64,000 nt of DNA, taken from the NCBI GenBank assembly GCA_039096225.1, contig JBBPEB010000015.1:1-64000 (forward strand), written 5' to 3'. This document shows, piece after piece, positions 14,807 through 28,900 of this stretch. Source of the DNA: Blastocystis sp. Blastoise. Its lineage: Eukaryota; Sar; Bigyra; Opalinata; Blastocystidae. Both the position numbers and the translations under genes were made by a program. The notes beneath the pieces are model-generated. The model saw nothing but the letters and a program-made list of their open reading frames with translations. It was not told the origin of the DNA and ran no database searches. Each line of letters starts with the position of its first letter. Position 1 is the first letter of the stretch.

Positions 14807-15399
14807 ATATTATTTTTTATATATCTCATCAAATTTATCTTTTTTATTATTTATTCAAATTTTCTATATTATTCTATTATTTATCTATATTTATACTCTT
14901 CATCATAATAAAAACTCTTTTCATAATCATACTATTTTTATATTAGTTATAAATAGTATTAAAATGCTCGTTTAGCTACTTTATATAAATTGTATACTAT
15001 TCATGAATTCTATACTATTCTCAACTTAGAATTGTTTAAAAATTATTTCTTTATTATATTTAAAAACTTTATTTAGTTTTATTATTAATATTTAATTACA
15101 TTTGTTCATTTATTTAAATAATATTCACTCTATATATTTATTTTACACATTTTTATATTTATATTTTTACAATTCAATGATTTAATTTATTTTATTTATA
15201 TATTATAACAATTGAATTCATATTAGTATTCCTATTATTTAGTTTATAAAAAATATCATTTCTTTGATAAATAAAAGAATAGAAACAACTTTCATTTTAT
15301 ATTATATATAAATGTCTATTATTTGAATTTTCTATAAGAATGTTTTTTAATAAAAAAATTTTAATGTATTGATGTTTATTATTATCATATAATTCCTAT

Positions 15400-15608
15400 C
15401 CTACATGCAGTGACTTCCAAAAGGCCCTCTTTTTTTGCGGTGCCGCAATTGTCACAGAAAAATGTGACACTTTTGTTAATTTTTGACAGTGTAAAAATAT
15501 TTATTATTATATTAAGTCATATTAAGTCTGACTTAAAGAGACTTTATGTGACTGTCAAAAAAAGTCACCGCAAGTGTCACAAAAAGTCGGGAAGGCACTG
15601 CCTACATG
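15400..15608. mobile_element. Non-autonomous hAT-type MITE with 8-bp target duplication
   Basis: A 193-bp element (15408-15600) begins CAGTGACTTCC and ends GGAAGGCACTG, giving inverted ends that differ at one of 11 positions. It is flanked by perfect 8-bp direct repeats CCTACATG at 15400-15407 and 15601-15608. A sub-terminal TTGCGGTG motif is also present in both ends in inverted orientation, and the element is clearly richer in G+C than its surroundings. An 8-bp duplication with CAGTG-type ends is the signature of hAT transposition. There is no transposase ORF; an open frame crossing it is fortuitous. Confidence 0.85.
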
Positions 15609-15907
15609 CATTTTATTGATTTTATTATTATGATTTATATATTAATCTTTTTTTATATCAATAAAAAAATATATATTTATAAAAATTATTTTTATTAAAA
15701 CATAATTTTATTCTTGAAATTATTATATACTAATTAATATTATTAAACTTTTAACATTATAATTACAGTTAGAAGACAATTAACAAAACTACTTTTTATA
15801 TTTTATTAAAAATAATATATATATTGAAAAAACTTTTCTCAATAAAGAAAAGAAAACAATATATATAAAGAGAGAAATAAAAAAGAAATAGTAATTTATT
15901 ATTCTTT

Positions 15908-17465
15908 TTATGCTCTTCCCCATACTTCATAATCTTCTACTGTAAAATTATTAGTAGAATTAGCATTATTAGTATTCACAAATAATGATGATTTTTGAGG
16001 AGTATTCACTTCAGAATAAGAACATGCATTACAATAAGAATTAGTATTACTATGACATTGATCAGATATATAGATATCACAAAAATATGGACCATAAGAA
16101 GAATAACAATATATACCACAACTTCTATCACTGTTTGTATAATCATATTTAGTAGGAGGAATACCATGTTCATTACTTAATGTAAATAGAAATTCTTTAG
16201 AATAAGGTTTCCAACCTATGTAAAACATATAGAATAATAACAGAGAATAAATATACTACATGAACCAGCCCAACTTTGATCAGTATATCCTCCAAATATA
16301 TTAATATGATTATTATGACCTATATGTTTGATTAAAGTTACTGTTTCTCCTTTATTATTACAATAATTATGGAATTCACTTGCTTTCCAGTCATGTTCGC
16401 TTGCTCTATATATGATGATATAATATAATAAATTAATAAATACCTAAATAATAATTTCCATTTCTTTTCTTTACCAAGCCAATTCACTAAAGAGACTTCA
16501 GTAGTAGGATCTACTATATATGAATGAAGAAATGAAACATTGATATTCCATCCATTTTTTACACTATTTCTTCCTTTATCACCAAATAAACTATGCATTT
16601 CATTCTCTAATAATTCTTTATTAATATTCTTTGTTTCTTCTTCAGAAATATAAATACAATTATATTGAATATATTCATAAATATGATCAATATATGTATA
16701 ATCCTTCTTCAAATACATTTCATTATTCTTTTCGTCAAAATATACGTATCCATCATCATATTCATTTACTATATTATTCCATAATCCATTCTTCTTCCAA
16801 TAATTTCTTAATATATCATCTTTCTTATCATTTATATAAAGAATAGCATCATCGACTTCTTTATATTGTTTCATTTTATGATCTCTTCTATAATAAGTCT
16901 TCATTAATTCTTCAGGAATAGGTAATTCACAATATTCAAACATTCTTAATAAATCAATTTGATCACCTAATTTAAATTTATCAATATTTACTTTCTTATT
17001 CATTAAAGAATCAATTAATAAAGGAGCTACTGTTTCATCACCACGATAATCCAAATAAACTTCACCATAAATAGTTCTTTTTTCTTCTTGACATTGTTCA
17101 TATAAATATGTTCCTACTAAACTATTTGTTATTCTTTTAGGAAGAGAATAAACTGGACCATTACTTGTGAATCGAATATAATCAATTCCATTATCATTAT
17201 TATTTATATTAGCATCATTTTCATGAACATATGAAGATTCTTGGATAATTATATGTGGATCATCACCATTCTTATCATTCATTCCTTCAAAATTTCTTAC
17301 AGATTGTTTTACCAACTCATTTATAGATTCACCTGAATGAATACAGAAACTTATTGACTTACTTAAAATACCAATTAAATCACCAATCAGTCTTTCAAAA
17401 TGAATTACATCCTTCTGAATATCACCCATCTTATCAGCATCAAATTCTACCTTCTCTTTCACCAT
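15908..17465 (-). CDS. BTB-TLDc domain protein
   Basis: Three exons: 16444-17465, 16257-16405 and 15908-16215, joined by GTAT...TAG introns, give about 492 residues with a TAA stop. After an N-terminal helical stretch, residues about 98-190 resemble a BTB/KCTD tetramerisation fold (LVGTYLYEQC...VYLDYRGDET...LLRMFEYCELPIPEEL). The C-terminal 175 residues are a TLDc domain, with KWKLLFRASEHDWKASEFH, GETVTLIKHI, INIFGGYTDQSW, KEFLFTLSNEHGIPP and the closing VEDYEVWGRA. A cysteine-rich insert (CHSNTNSYCNACSYSEV) lies between core strands. BTB-TLDc proteins are widespread in amoebae and other protists; their biochemical role is unsettled, with links to oxidative stress and V-ATPase regulation for TLDc. 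The exon 2 donor could be shifted by 3 nt. Probably cytosolic: no signal or membrane segment. Confidence 0.85.
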
Positions 17466-19223
17466 TCTTAATAATAAAAGGAATAAAAGAACAATGAAAA
17501 CTTTTTAAAAACTATTTTTCTATCCTATATAGAGAAACTTGTTTCTCTAATTCAAAATTCTAGTTAAAAAACTCAATTGTGAAATATATTCTTTTATAGC
17601 GTAAAACTTTATAATAATCGTAAATATTTATAAAAAACTAGGTTTTCTCTAGTTCACGGTTATTTTTGATTTATTGACTTTTATTTAATAATTAATCAAG
17701 ATTTAAATCCATTTTTCAATTTATTTTTTTTTATTTCTTTATTATTCATTTGATTTACATTCATCATGATAATTAATATATTAAATCATTTCAAAACTAT
17801 AGGATCTACAACAATATTGTTAAAATAAATTAAAATAATCAACTTATTGTCATTAAATTATCCAATTAGCTATAATAAGAAGTTTATTCTCTGTAAATTA
17901 TTAATCAGCATATCCTTGATATTATGAATTAATATGTATAACTACTATATATCATTTTTTATTCACATTTTGGTTTCAAATCTTCTTTATTTGGTTTATT
18001 TAAACTTCAATTCATGTTGTTTATAATTCAGATCATTATAATTCACATAAATCAATGATTTAAATCATGATTATTATATTTCAAAATATAATAATCCAAT
18101 TATTTCCTAAATTCGTATTTATTATATATCTATTATATTTATAATATAGTTCTCTATTCATTCAATATTAATTTATTACCTTTATTTTAAATATTTTTCT
18201 AGTTACTTCAAAAAACATTATTTTCTTCTTGTTATATCTTCTAAGAATTCTTCACACAATACTCTACTCTCCTTATAATCATTATGTAAATTATTCAGTT
18301 GTCTCCCTCAAAACATATATTATCAACTATTTTTATATTATTTTCAACAACCCTTTATTCTCAATGATATTTAACAAATATTTATCATCATCATTAATAT
18401 ATTCAATAAGATTAATTCAAAACATATACTATTTCTATTTCTTATTCAATAAATAGTAATTATAAAATAAATAATATTATATCATTTAATATTTAAATAA
18501 ATTTAATACAGATACTCACAATTCATATATACATTTTTATATCTCCTTTTTTTATAAAAAAAGTATTTATATATATATAAATATTTATTCAGTAGTATGA
18601 AAATATATATAATTCTATTCGATTTGATACAACACTATTAATATATTATATCATAGTTTTTGTAATTCTATCTAATTATATAGATGCCATCAACTATTTT
18701 CTATTCTATTTATATAAAAATACATTTAATAATCCTTATATAAACAATAAATTTTTCTCTTTTTTTATAAAGTATAATCCAGCTTTATGTAACAACATAA
18801 TAAACTACATAAAAAATAATTTTTAAAGCTATAATAATTTCAATTCTTTCAGTATATTAGAAAAACTGGTATTAAGAAAGTCATCTATTTTTCTATATTA
18901 TATATAAACTTTTAAAAATTCTTATACGTATCTATACTTCATGATATCATTATAATAAAAAAAAACTTTCGAAACATCTATTATTTTCAACGAATACACA
19001 ATAAACACAATATAGAAATGAATTCATAACAAACAATTATATACATTCTATTAAAAATATTATATATTTTAACCATAATTTATATATAAATAAATCGTTT
19101 ATTCCATTATTTTCAAATTAAATAATAAATTTTATATAATCAATAAAAACTTAAGAAACTAAAAAATGAAAAAAAAATTAAAATAATATATAGCAACACA
19201 AAAATAAATATAAATATCAACTT
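17466..19223. other. Intergenic, AT-rich
   Basis: Lies upstream of the BTB-TLDc gene and downstream of the BTB/leucine-rich gene, both on the minus strand, so it should hold the promoter of the former and terminator of the latter. I see no conserved box or coding frame; short open frames near 18229-18456 look like AT noise. Confidence 0.6.
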
Positions 19224-22200
19224 TTAGTATATTATATTGAGATCAAACTTCACATGATTCTCCTCAATAAATGTAGAATCATTTAATTGTTGTTTATATA
19301 CACAAATTTTGTTATCTGAAATATTATTACATATATAAAATATTATCGATATATACAACTATATATACCGATAATAATATTAAGTTCTTTCAATTTAGGA
19401 ATCTTTCCATTATTAATTAAATCAATAAGTTTTGATAATTGTTCTTCATTAAAAACATCTATAAATATCATAATATAAATAATTAATATATATATATACA
19501 TATTTCTAAGTATCTTAAATATTGAGTTTTATTTTCATTTATACAATCAAATAATGCTTCTATTTCATATTCACTTATTTGTTTGTCTATTAAATATATA
19601 ATATATTATTTAAAAAATATTTATACTTTGAGTACCAATTAATGTATCCATGGATGAATTAGAATCATATTTGCATCGAAGAATAGAAGTGTTATGATCA
19701 TATATGTAATCAGAACAATAATCGTCTATAGAAAGCATATTATTAATAAAGATAGCTTAAATTATTTTTATCTATATACCACTTAATTTAATAGTAGTTG
19801 ATGATGGAAAGTTATTATTATGAATATAATTACCAAATTTCAACATAAAATTAGTCCATAATTTTTTAGTCTGAAGTGTATCTATATGTATATACAAAAT
19901 ATAATAATAAAAATAATTAATAAAATATCACAAATTGTTACATAATAATGAAGTATAATAATAGAATATGTATTATTACTATTAAAATATACTAAACTTG
20001 ATAGTATTTAATTGATGGAAATTGTTTTTTGTATATAGTTCACAGAAGTTTTCATCGGGTATATAATTAATTTCTAGAATAATAATAATATAAAAATAGA
20101 ATGATAGATATATAATACATTTGATAATTAATACATAATATATATATACCTAGAGTTAATTGATTTGTTTGACGAAAACAACCTTTGAAAATTAGTTCAT
20201 TTATAACATTTATAGTACAGTCTAAGTATTTTAATTAATTTTAATAATTCATAATATATATAATATATATAAATACTGTTTATTCTAACAATAGAAGCCT
20301 TCGGAATTAGTTTTTCCAATATATTTTCATATATACTAAGATATTCAGACGATAAGTTTTTTCTAATATTTGGTACTATATATATATATGTTTTTTATAA
20401 TATAATATGCTATTAATAAATAAATTCTGAATAGTATTCAATTTAATTTCATTAAAAAGATTAGATATCCACGTTAAATATTCTACACTTAGATCTCCAT
20501 CAACTATAAAAAGTATATAAAATCACTAAGAGTATATTTAAAAAAGAATATACATTTAATAGTTAACTCATTTAAATGTTCTAATAAACTAACGTTTAAG
20601 AATTTTTTTAAAGAATTTCTTACATCAGTTTCACTTATATTATCATCATTTTGCCTAAAATCTATGAAAAAAAAATATTTTAATTATGAATTAAATATAT
20701 ATTTTAAAAAATGTAAAATACTTTGGAATGTAATATCAAAGCAATCAATACTGTGTTTGTAATTTATAACATAATCTAATTTTTTGATATTTACACAATC
20801 AGAAGAATTAACTTTATATAATAAATATATATAATAACTATTTAACCAAAAAAAAATACTACAGAGTTTATGAATGGAAATAAGATCTCTTTCTAATAAT
20901 TCTTTCAAATGTGGAATATAATAAATAAAATTATCTATATATAAAACAAAGAAATGTAATTAATTTTATAAAAAAATTATAGTTGTAAATATATTATATT
21001 AATATACCAATTCCATCAATATGAATTGAATATGTATAAGCTAAATTATCTAAAAGAGAAACTAAATTTCTATTTTGAGTAAAATCTATTTTATTTATTT
21101 GGATACTACCAATCATAGATAATATATTTATAAAGTGTAACGACATAAAATCCATTTTATCTAGTATAAAAATATATATATATTGTTTACATATATTTAT
21201 ATAGACATACCAATATTATAAAGAAAGTTAATACAATACAATTTTGAGAAGCATTCTTTCTTTAGTAAAGCTAAATACGAAGATCCTATAAATAGTATAT
21301 ATTTTTATTAATATTATACATACTATTATCATCATCATATAAGAGTTCACTAACATTTGGAAATACAGTAGTTGTCATTATTTTCTTAAATAGATAACTA
21401 TCAATTTTATTAGTCAAATATTTAACTATATTAAATAATAATATAGAGTAACATATTGATAATAATATATAAATAAATACTCCACTGAACACTTAATGTA
21501 GTTAAAGAATCAAAAACACCTTCTCCAAACAATTTCATAATAATCATAGCCTCATATTTTGAACTAATATCTACAGTTTTATATTAAGTATACAATAATA
21601 TTTATTTACACGAATTAAATTTGATTTCTGAAATAGAGAAATAAGAACAAAGTTGTAATAATTGAGATATACCCCATTTTGAAGATACTTTATCAATACT
21701 AGTTTATATATATATAAGATATAGTTAATGATATAAAAAAAAATTATATATGTATGAATATACTGGAATATTTTATTGTATTTTTTATCTATATATAATA
21801 ATATATTAAATAATTTTATTAAATATATATATATATATACCACCATATTCAATACTGATTGAATCATCATTTGAATACTCATCTTTTTCTTGATTTATTT
21901 CTACACTTGAATAATCATCACTATATATAGCTTCATTAACTACGTATTTATATAATTTTGGTAACTCATAATATTTTTTTCTATTATTGTAAGAATCAAT
22001 CAGATCATAGGAATAATAAATATGATTTCTATCTAAAAAAGAGATATTATTATATTCATTCATTTCTGATTTGGTGAAATAATCAAAATCTTCAGGATGA
22101 TTTATATTATAACGATTAGCAGAAAATAATCTATTATATTCCATTATATATTCATCACTATTTGGATTCAATAATAGTTCACTGTTCTTATAATGTGAAG

Positions 22201-22991
22201 TTACTATATATAGTGAATTGTATAAATAATACTATATATACCAGAAATTTTTAGTTTTTCTAACGATGGGAATATATCTTGAATACACGATGGACATATA
22301 TATTCTAATGGAATATTCGATGCATATGGATCTATATTATTATTTACAGTATATTATATATATACATTTTATTTCAACTTCAGTAACATTCATCATTTGA
22401 ATAAGAAACGAATAATATATAAATTCATCTTTTTTTTTGGTGTAAATAATCCTACATATATATATAATAGTATTTTATATAATAATAAATAATACCATTG
22501 ATATGCATTCTTTTAGCATTTGAATTCAATAGATCAATGATAGTAGATATCTCACTATTTTCACCGCAATATTTATATGTATAAAAATGATTTTCTCTCA
22601 AATAAACAAGGAACAACTGTTTGACATGATATAATAAATCACTTCGTATCTCACCACTAATCACAGAAGGATAACTAAGAAGTGTTTCATATATATCATA
22701 ACTATCTTTAAGATTTAAAGAAGTAATATTCATGTTATCTTCCGTCAAAAATTGAATAGTTTTTTTCATTGGAGAAAAAGGTAGATCCATATAATAGCTA
22801 TCATCTTCATATTTATCAGAGTGTTGAATAATATCATAAAAGGGGAATTGAGGATATTTTTCTATAAATTCTCTAGAAACCCATAATTGCGTCTCATCTT
22901 GAAACGTAAACAAATCTAAAAATAGAATAACATATTTTATTCATATTCAAATACATTTTTCTTCAGTTAATTCGGCTACACTTTCTGGCAT
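19224..22991 (-). CDS. BTB and leucine-rich-like multi-exon protein
   Basis: ATG at 22991 (MPESVAELTEEK) and a TAA stop at 19224 bracket a gene with roughly 25 short exons. The first ones are 22955-22991, 22496-22915, about 22366-22451, 22242-22331 and 21841-22203; the last is 19224-19315. Residues about 14-130 look like a BTB/T1 fold (FTFQDETQLWVSREFIEKYP...YYMDLPFSPMKKTIQFL). The following exons each encode a short leucine-rich segment, for example FPNVSELLYDDDN, LLQLCSYFSISEIKFN and LINNGKIPKLKELNI, suggesting one repeat per exon. A probable adaptor or substrate receptor by analogy with BTB-LRR proteins. The acceptor of exon 3 is ambiguous: the TAG at 22452 leads to a frame stop, while an AG inside the A9 tract (exon from 22428) keeps the frame open. 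Middle exon borders were not all resolved, and a recent pseudogene cannot be excluded. Confidence 0.65.
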
Positions 22992-25936
22992 GACTTCCTA
23001 AACTAAATAAATACAATGATCACAAAATGCAATAAAAAAATGACAGTATTTTAATATATAATATCTATATTTATGAAATTAACCTTTTCAAATAATAAAA
23101 TAATATGTATTTCAATTGTTAAGAATAAAAATAATAAAATAAATATGAAATACAAATTTTCTCTATCCTATATGAGTACTAGGTTTTAATCTAGTATTTC
23201 ATATTTTTTTGTAACATAGAAAAATCATGATTATTCTAAGATATATACTTAATAATTGAAGATTTCCCACAATTTAGAAAAAGATATTTTTCTTTTCTTT
23301 TAAATGTTATTTTTGTTGCTAAAGCCACCTAAGATTTTGTTATTTGAATGCTTTAATTATGTTAATCTTTCTTTTTTTGGTTTAGAATATATTGAAACTA
23401 TTTGAACGCCAATTATTGAATGTGATCATTTTTAAGTTTATCTAGAAATGACTTATATGTTTTATTATGTCAGTATAAGTCTGGAAATTAATTTTAGAAT
23501 ATTCTAAAACCACATATTATTACTTTGTTGCCATTTTAAAGAATTGTCTCTTATTAAATATGAATTTTAAGTATTTACACTCTTCAAGAAACCTAGATAA
23601 GCAAAATAGCTTATTATTATCTTGTTCTAGAATTAAAATAAATTAATTTTCTGAAGAATCTCTCTAGAAATACTGTTCTAACAGCATTGAATACTCAATC
23701 CTTTGTAAACTTATGTTATTGGGTTGCTAATAAAGTTTCTATGTTAATTATAATAATTATAATATAATAATACACTAGAAGAAGAAAACAAATTTGATGA
23801 AATAGAAACAATTTTTCAATCAAGGCTCAGTAGCATTCTCTGGAATAATAATGGTCTCTAATTTATTGCTTTTCTAATTTAGAGTATATATATTGTAATA
23901 ATATTTGATTAATAGAATTCTAAAGGTTGAATGGCAGATACTTGTTGATTAATCTATTCAGAACATAATTTAAAAACTATGATATATTCTATTGCATCCG
24001 TATATTTGATTGATTATTTTCCAAACATTTCAAATGAAGAAATTAATGATGTTGATCGATCATATCATTTTACATCATATCTAAGACATTATATTTGATA
24101 TATGAATCACACAGAGTAATCTAATGATGACATTTTTGAATTGATCTGTCGAGAAAGAATCATTATTTCAGATAATTGTAAACAAAATGGTAAGATATTC
24201 TATTAAGATCATAAATAAAACACCAATAAATGCGTATGGAAATATTTAAAAATATCAAATACTCTTTATTGACAACAAAACAAACAAAAAAAAATTTATT
24301 TTTTTCTCTTGTTGAATAATCATGAAGAATATTTTTTTACACCATAAAAATTAAAACTTCCAAGAATATATCATTTTCTTCTTACATATTGATTCTTTTA
24401 CATCTATTTCAAAGAGTACTCTCTATCCTGCAGAATAAAACAAATCATCATCATTTAAAATCATTATGAAGAAGATTCCAACACTGATTTCTGTATATTA
24501 ATATCTTTTAAAGACAAATCAAATCAAAAGTTATTTGTGAAAGACGTTTCTATAAATAAGATATCGTGAAGAATGTTTAAAAATCATGTTGCTACACTGA
24601 GAATCTATTTCAGATAAATATTCAAGTATTTATTTTTCTAATATCAATTAAAAGTCCTAGTTTCATCTTGAATTCTTTTCACGTCTTGTTTCGCAAATTT
24701 ATTGTATTCAGAATTAATAAAATAATCCCTCTATTAATCAAAGATGAATCAACAATGTCTCAAATTCATATGTAATGACGAGATGAATGATTTCAGTTAA
24801 CTTATCAGTACTTACCTAGGTCCATGAATAAATATATCTATTAGTTTCGTAACAAAACGAGTTTCTAATAATTGAAATCATTCAAACACTTTATACATAT
24901 TACTATATCTTCTTTCTGCACTTGTGTCAAATATATATGAGTCTGAAATACTTAAAATATTATTAGTAGATATATTAAAATATATAGAAGGAGTATAATA
25001 GTTATAATACAGTCATTTCCCTTTTTTTAGCTTTTTGAAATATCATATAAATGTATTTTTTTTGTTTGTTCATTATTATAAAAATATATTAATTATTGTT
25101 TATACATTGCTAATTGAAGAATATAAATAATAATTATTCATTTTCTATAGCTAATTCTAATCAAATATAGAATAATAATGAATAGAAGTCAATGTTAAAT
25201 TTCTTTATCCATATACTCAACAGTACTCTTTCATTGTGTTTACATAAGTATATACTCAAAAAATTATTTTACTAAAATTCATAATTCTTTTAGAGATTGT
25301 CTTTTATTGCATAATACATACCCTGTTTTTATTAGTATATCAACGTCATCCTCTAAGTATTACTTCTAAAAATAATTTAATCGATGAAATCACAAAACAA
25401 TGATACATAAAGAGCAATTTCACAATCAACGAAAAACTTTGCAGTTGTCTTTATTCCTATTCTTTTATTCTAGAGTACTCTTTACATTTAAATAGCAGCA
25501 ACTACCAAAGAAACAATAAGCCAAAAAAGAAATTGAAATTGTTTTAAAATTCAAAAAGAAAAAATTAAAAATATTATAACGCTATTACTAAAAACTATTA
25601 TTTAGAGCCAGTTTATTCTTCATTTGTTTCTCCTTATACAAGTGCTAAAAAATGATCATTCATTAAATTATTCTTAGTAGATTGAAAGTATTTTTCATTT
25701 AAAAAATTATTCTTATTTTTTTTTCTTTTTTCAGAAAAGAAAAATACTGTATCAAACATATAAACATTATTCTTCTCTTGATTTACTTCATACAAAGATA
25801 TATAAGTCAAAAAAATAGAAAATATTTCAATCAACACAAAACTACTAAAAACAATTTTAGTGTTCCATAAGATTAGCTTTATCTAGAATGTTTTTCAGAT
25901 TTATTTTTTATATGAATGCTATTTAGAACCTATTAA
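22992..25936. other. Long divergent intergenic region
   Basis: Nearly 3 kb separates the divergently oriented BTB/leucine-rich gene (-) and giant membrane-protein gene (+), so promoters of both must lie here. Its centre is less AT-rich and contains decayed coding remnants, listed separately. A minus-strand frame at 25634-25837 is Lys/Asn-rich and not convincing. Confidence 0.5.
23640..24215 (+). pseudogene. Decayed coding remnant, family unknown
   Basis: Plus-strand segments read like protein between stops and frameshifts: NTVLTALNTQSFVNLCYWVA near 23675-23735, ENKFDEIETIFQSRLSSILW near 23785-23845, and IDYFPNISNEEINDVDRSYH near 24008-24070, followed by FELICRERIIISD near 24135-24175. Composition is less AT-rich than the neighbouring intergenic DNA. 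I could not assign a family; a dead transposon ORF or lost gene are both possible. Confidence 0.3.
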
Positions 25937-28900
25937 ATGAGATTTTTATTATTTATTCTTTGTTTCATGCTTGGTATATCCTATAAATAGTTGTTTCTTA
26001 ATAAATTTATAGGCGATGCACTTAATTGTGTATCACCTCAAGTTCTTGTCACATTTAATAGAAAGTATGCTTCTTGGCCTTATGAGGAATACTTTTATAT
26101 ATACGAAGGTTTTGATTCTGATGGTCTTTTGATAGATACGGTATTTGGTGAAAATGATTCACTTGGGAAGCATGAATATTGTTTGAATCCTGTTATCCAC
26201 ACAATTATTGCTAAAGATACGTAAATATATATTAATCTATATATTAATGGAATTATATAATTATACTTTAGTTACGGAGACAACTGGGCAACTGGATCTT
26301 CACTAACAGTAATTATTGATAGTATAACTCTTTTATATAATACTGTTGAGAAAGGTAACTTTGCAAAATGGATTATCTACAGTATATATATATATTTATT
26401 ATTATTATTATACATTATTATACATTATTATACATTATTATACATTATAATAAATAATTATATAAACATTTTTTTATATATCTATATTATCTTCTATAAA
26501 TAATAATAAAATCATATTTTATATCAAAAATTAAAACATATTTCTTTATTATAATCTCTATAGCTTCTTACTTAATTTCTAAATCTTCTAAATGGAAATA
26601 TTCTACAATTTCTCAAAATAATATATCATGGATATTTAATTCTGATATTTCTAATTCTTGGTCAAGTTATTCTCAAGGTTCTTTTCCTTCTATTATTAAT
26701 GATTCTACTAGATATTATTTAACTACTATTACTATTCCTGATTTATCTAATTTTGCTGCTTTTGAACTTGGTGTATATTCAAAAGAAGGTATTATTGTTT
26801 ATATAAATGGACAAGAACTATTAAGACGAAATCTTCCAAATGGAATTATTACTTCTAGTACTTTAGCTACTAAAGAAGATACTCAATATATGTATAGAAG
26901 AATTATTCAATCGATTCAAACATATTTTGGATCAAGTTCTCAAGTAACGATTGCTATAGAAATTCATCCAAAAGATATAATTACTGCTCATAATGATCTA
27001 TTTGATGTTTTTCTTCTTCCACTTTATGGAAGTTGTTCTCCACGAACTCATGAAGCTATAGTTTCTAGTATTCCAATAAGAACAGATAATACAGATAATG
27101 ATAAAGCATTTGATAATCGAATAGGATCAGCAACATCAATAACAACTTTACCTTTTTCTCTTCTTTATCAATTTAATGATGATCGACGTGAATGGATTAA
27201 TAAATATGAAATCACATCTTATACTAATAATCAAAAAAATGATCCCAAGGAATTTACATTATCTGGTTCTAATGATAATGGGAATACTTGGACACTACTT
27301 GATATAAAAGCTCATGTTATTTTTTCGTCTAGATCAGAAACAAAACCCTTTCTTCTACCATCAAATTCTATAGCTTATAATATGTATAAAATTGAAGTAA
27401 CTTCTGTTTTTGGAGATGAAAATACATTAAATCTAGCTGAAATAGAATTCTATGCTTGTCATCATGATATCATAACAGATTTCATCTATAAGAAATCATC
27501 TTATACATTCTACAAAAATATAGATGATGTTTATATCGCTCCTTATTCTTCTGGATTTAAAGATTTTACTCTTCTCTCACCTGCTACTCTTCCTTCTGGA
27601 CTCCTCTTTATTCCTTCTTCAGGTGAAATCTATGGAATTCCGAGAACAAATTATCGTGGTTGGTTTATAATATCTGCTATGAATGCTGTAACACAACAAG
27701 TAATGAATACTACATTCCTTATTAATATTATTGAATGTGATGGAGTCAATAATATACATCTAAGACTTATAAAATATAATAATAATCAAACACCTTATTC
27801 TGAAATTATTACTTTATATGATTCAAATAATAATATTCAATTTAATACTGTTGGAGTAACCACTACAGAACAAACTTATGACATTTGCTTACCCGTTGAT
27901 ATATATACTTTAGAATTGAAAAATACTTTATCAGATATATGGGATCTTTCTTCACTTCTAACTATTATTCTTTATAATAAATATGATACATATACTATAT
28001 TCAAAGGTTCACTTAGAGATAACTCTATTTCAAAAACATTAATCAATCTCCATTACTCTATTCCTCCTCATAATCCTAATGTTCTCTGTTATACACATTC
28101 TATGCTTCTTCCTACAAATTGGTATACTATTGATTATATTCCTGATGAAAACTGGAATCCTTGTCTTGAACCTGAAACTAGATTAACAACTACTTCTCGT
28201 GTTCAATTCTTTAGACATACTTTTAATGTCACTTCTATTATAAATATGCATATTGTTGAAATACGTTTGAAATCTGTAAAGTCAACTGTTATTTATCTAA
28301 ATAATAAAAAAGTATATAAATATGGTCTTCCTAATGAAAATATTACTATAAATACAATTCCTACAATTACTTCTACAAATACTATCTTGCATCTTATCAC
28401 TATTGATATTAATACTATTAACATAGGAATCAATACTATAAGTATAGCTCAAGTATATTCCAATACTATTACTACACCTATTGAAATATCTTTTGATTTT
28501 TCATTAAGACTTGATGGTTCTTCAGATTTTCACAGTCAAACACTAGAAACAACTTGTGAAGGTCTTTCTGAAGCAAGCGATAGTTCTTCATATCTCATCG
28601 ATTATAGTTATACTTCAAGATGGTTTTATAATTCTTTTACTTCTTCTAATCGTCCTTTATCTCTCACTCTTACTTATAATAATGATGCTCAATTTTCTTA
28701 TATTAATCAATACTGTTTTATTAGTAATTATAATAATATTTTTGCAGATCCAAAAGAGTGGACTGTTTATGGATGTATAAAGAATACATGTACTCTTCTT
28801 GGTTCTGAATCTAATATTAAATGGTCTGCTAGAACTCAAAGGCAATGTTTCTTTATGAATTCACATACAGAATCATATCAGAGTTATCAATTTAGAATTA

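Noticed and set aside
15410-15619. 69-residue open frame
   Set aside because: It lies across the MITE from end to end and shows no family similarity.
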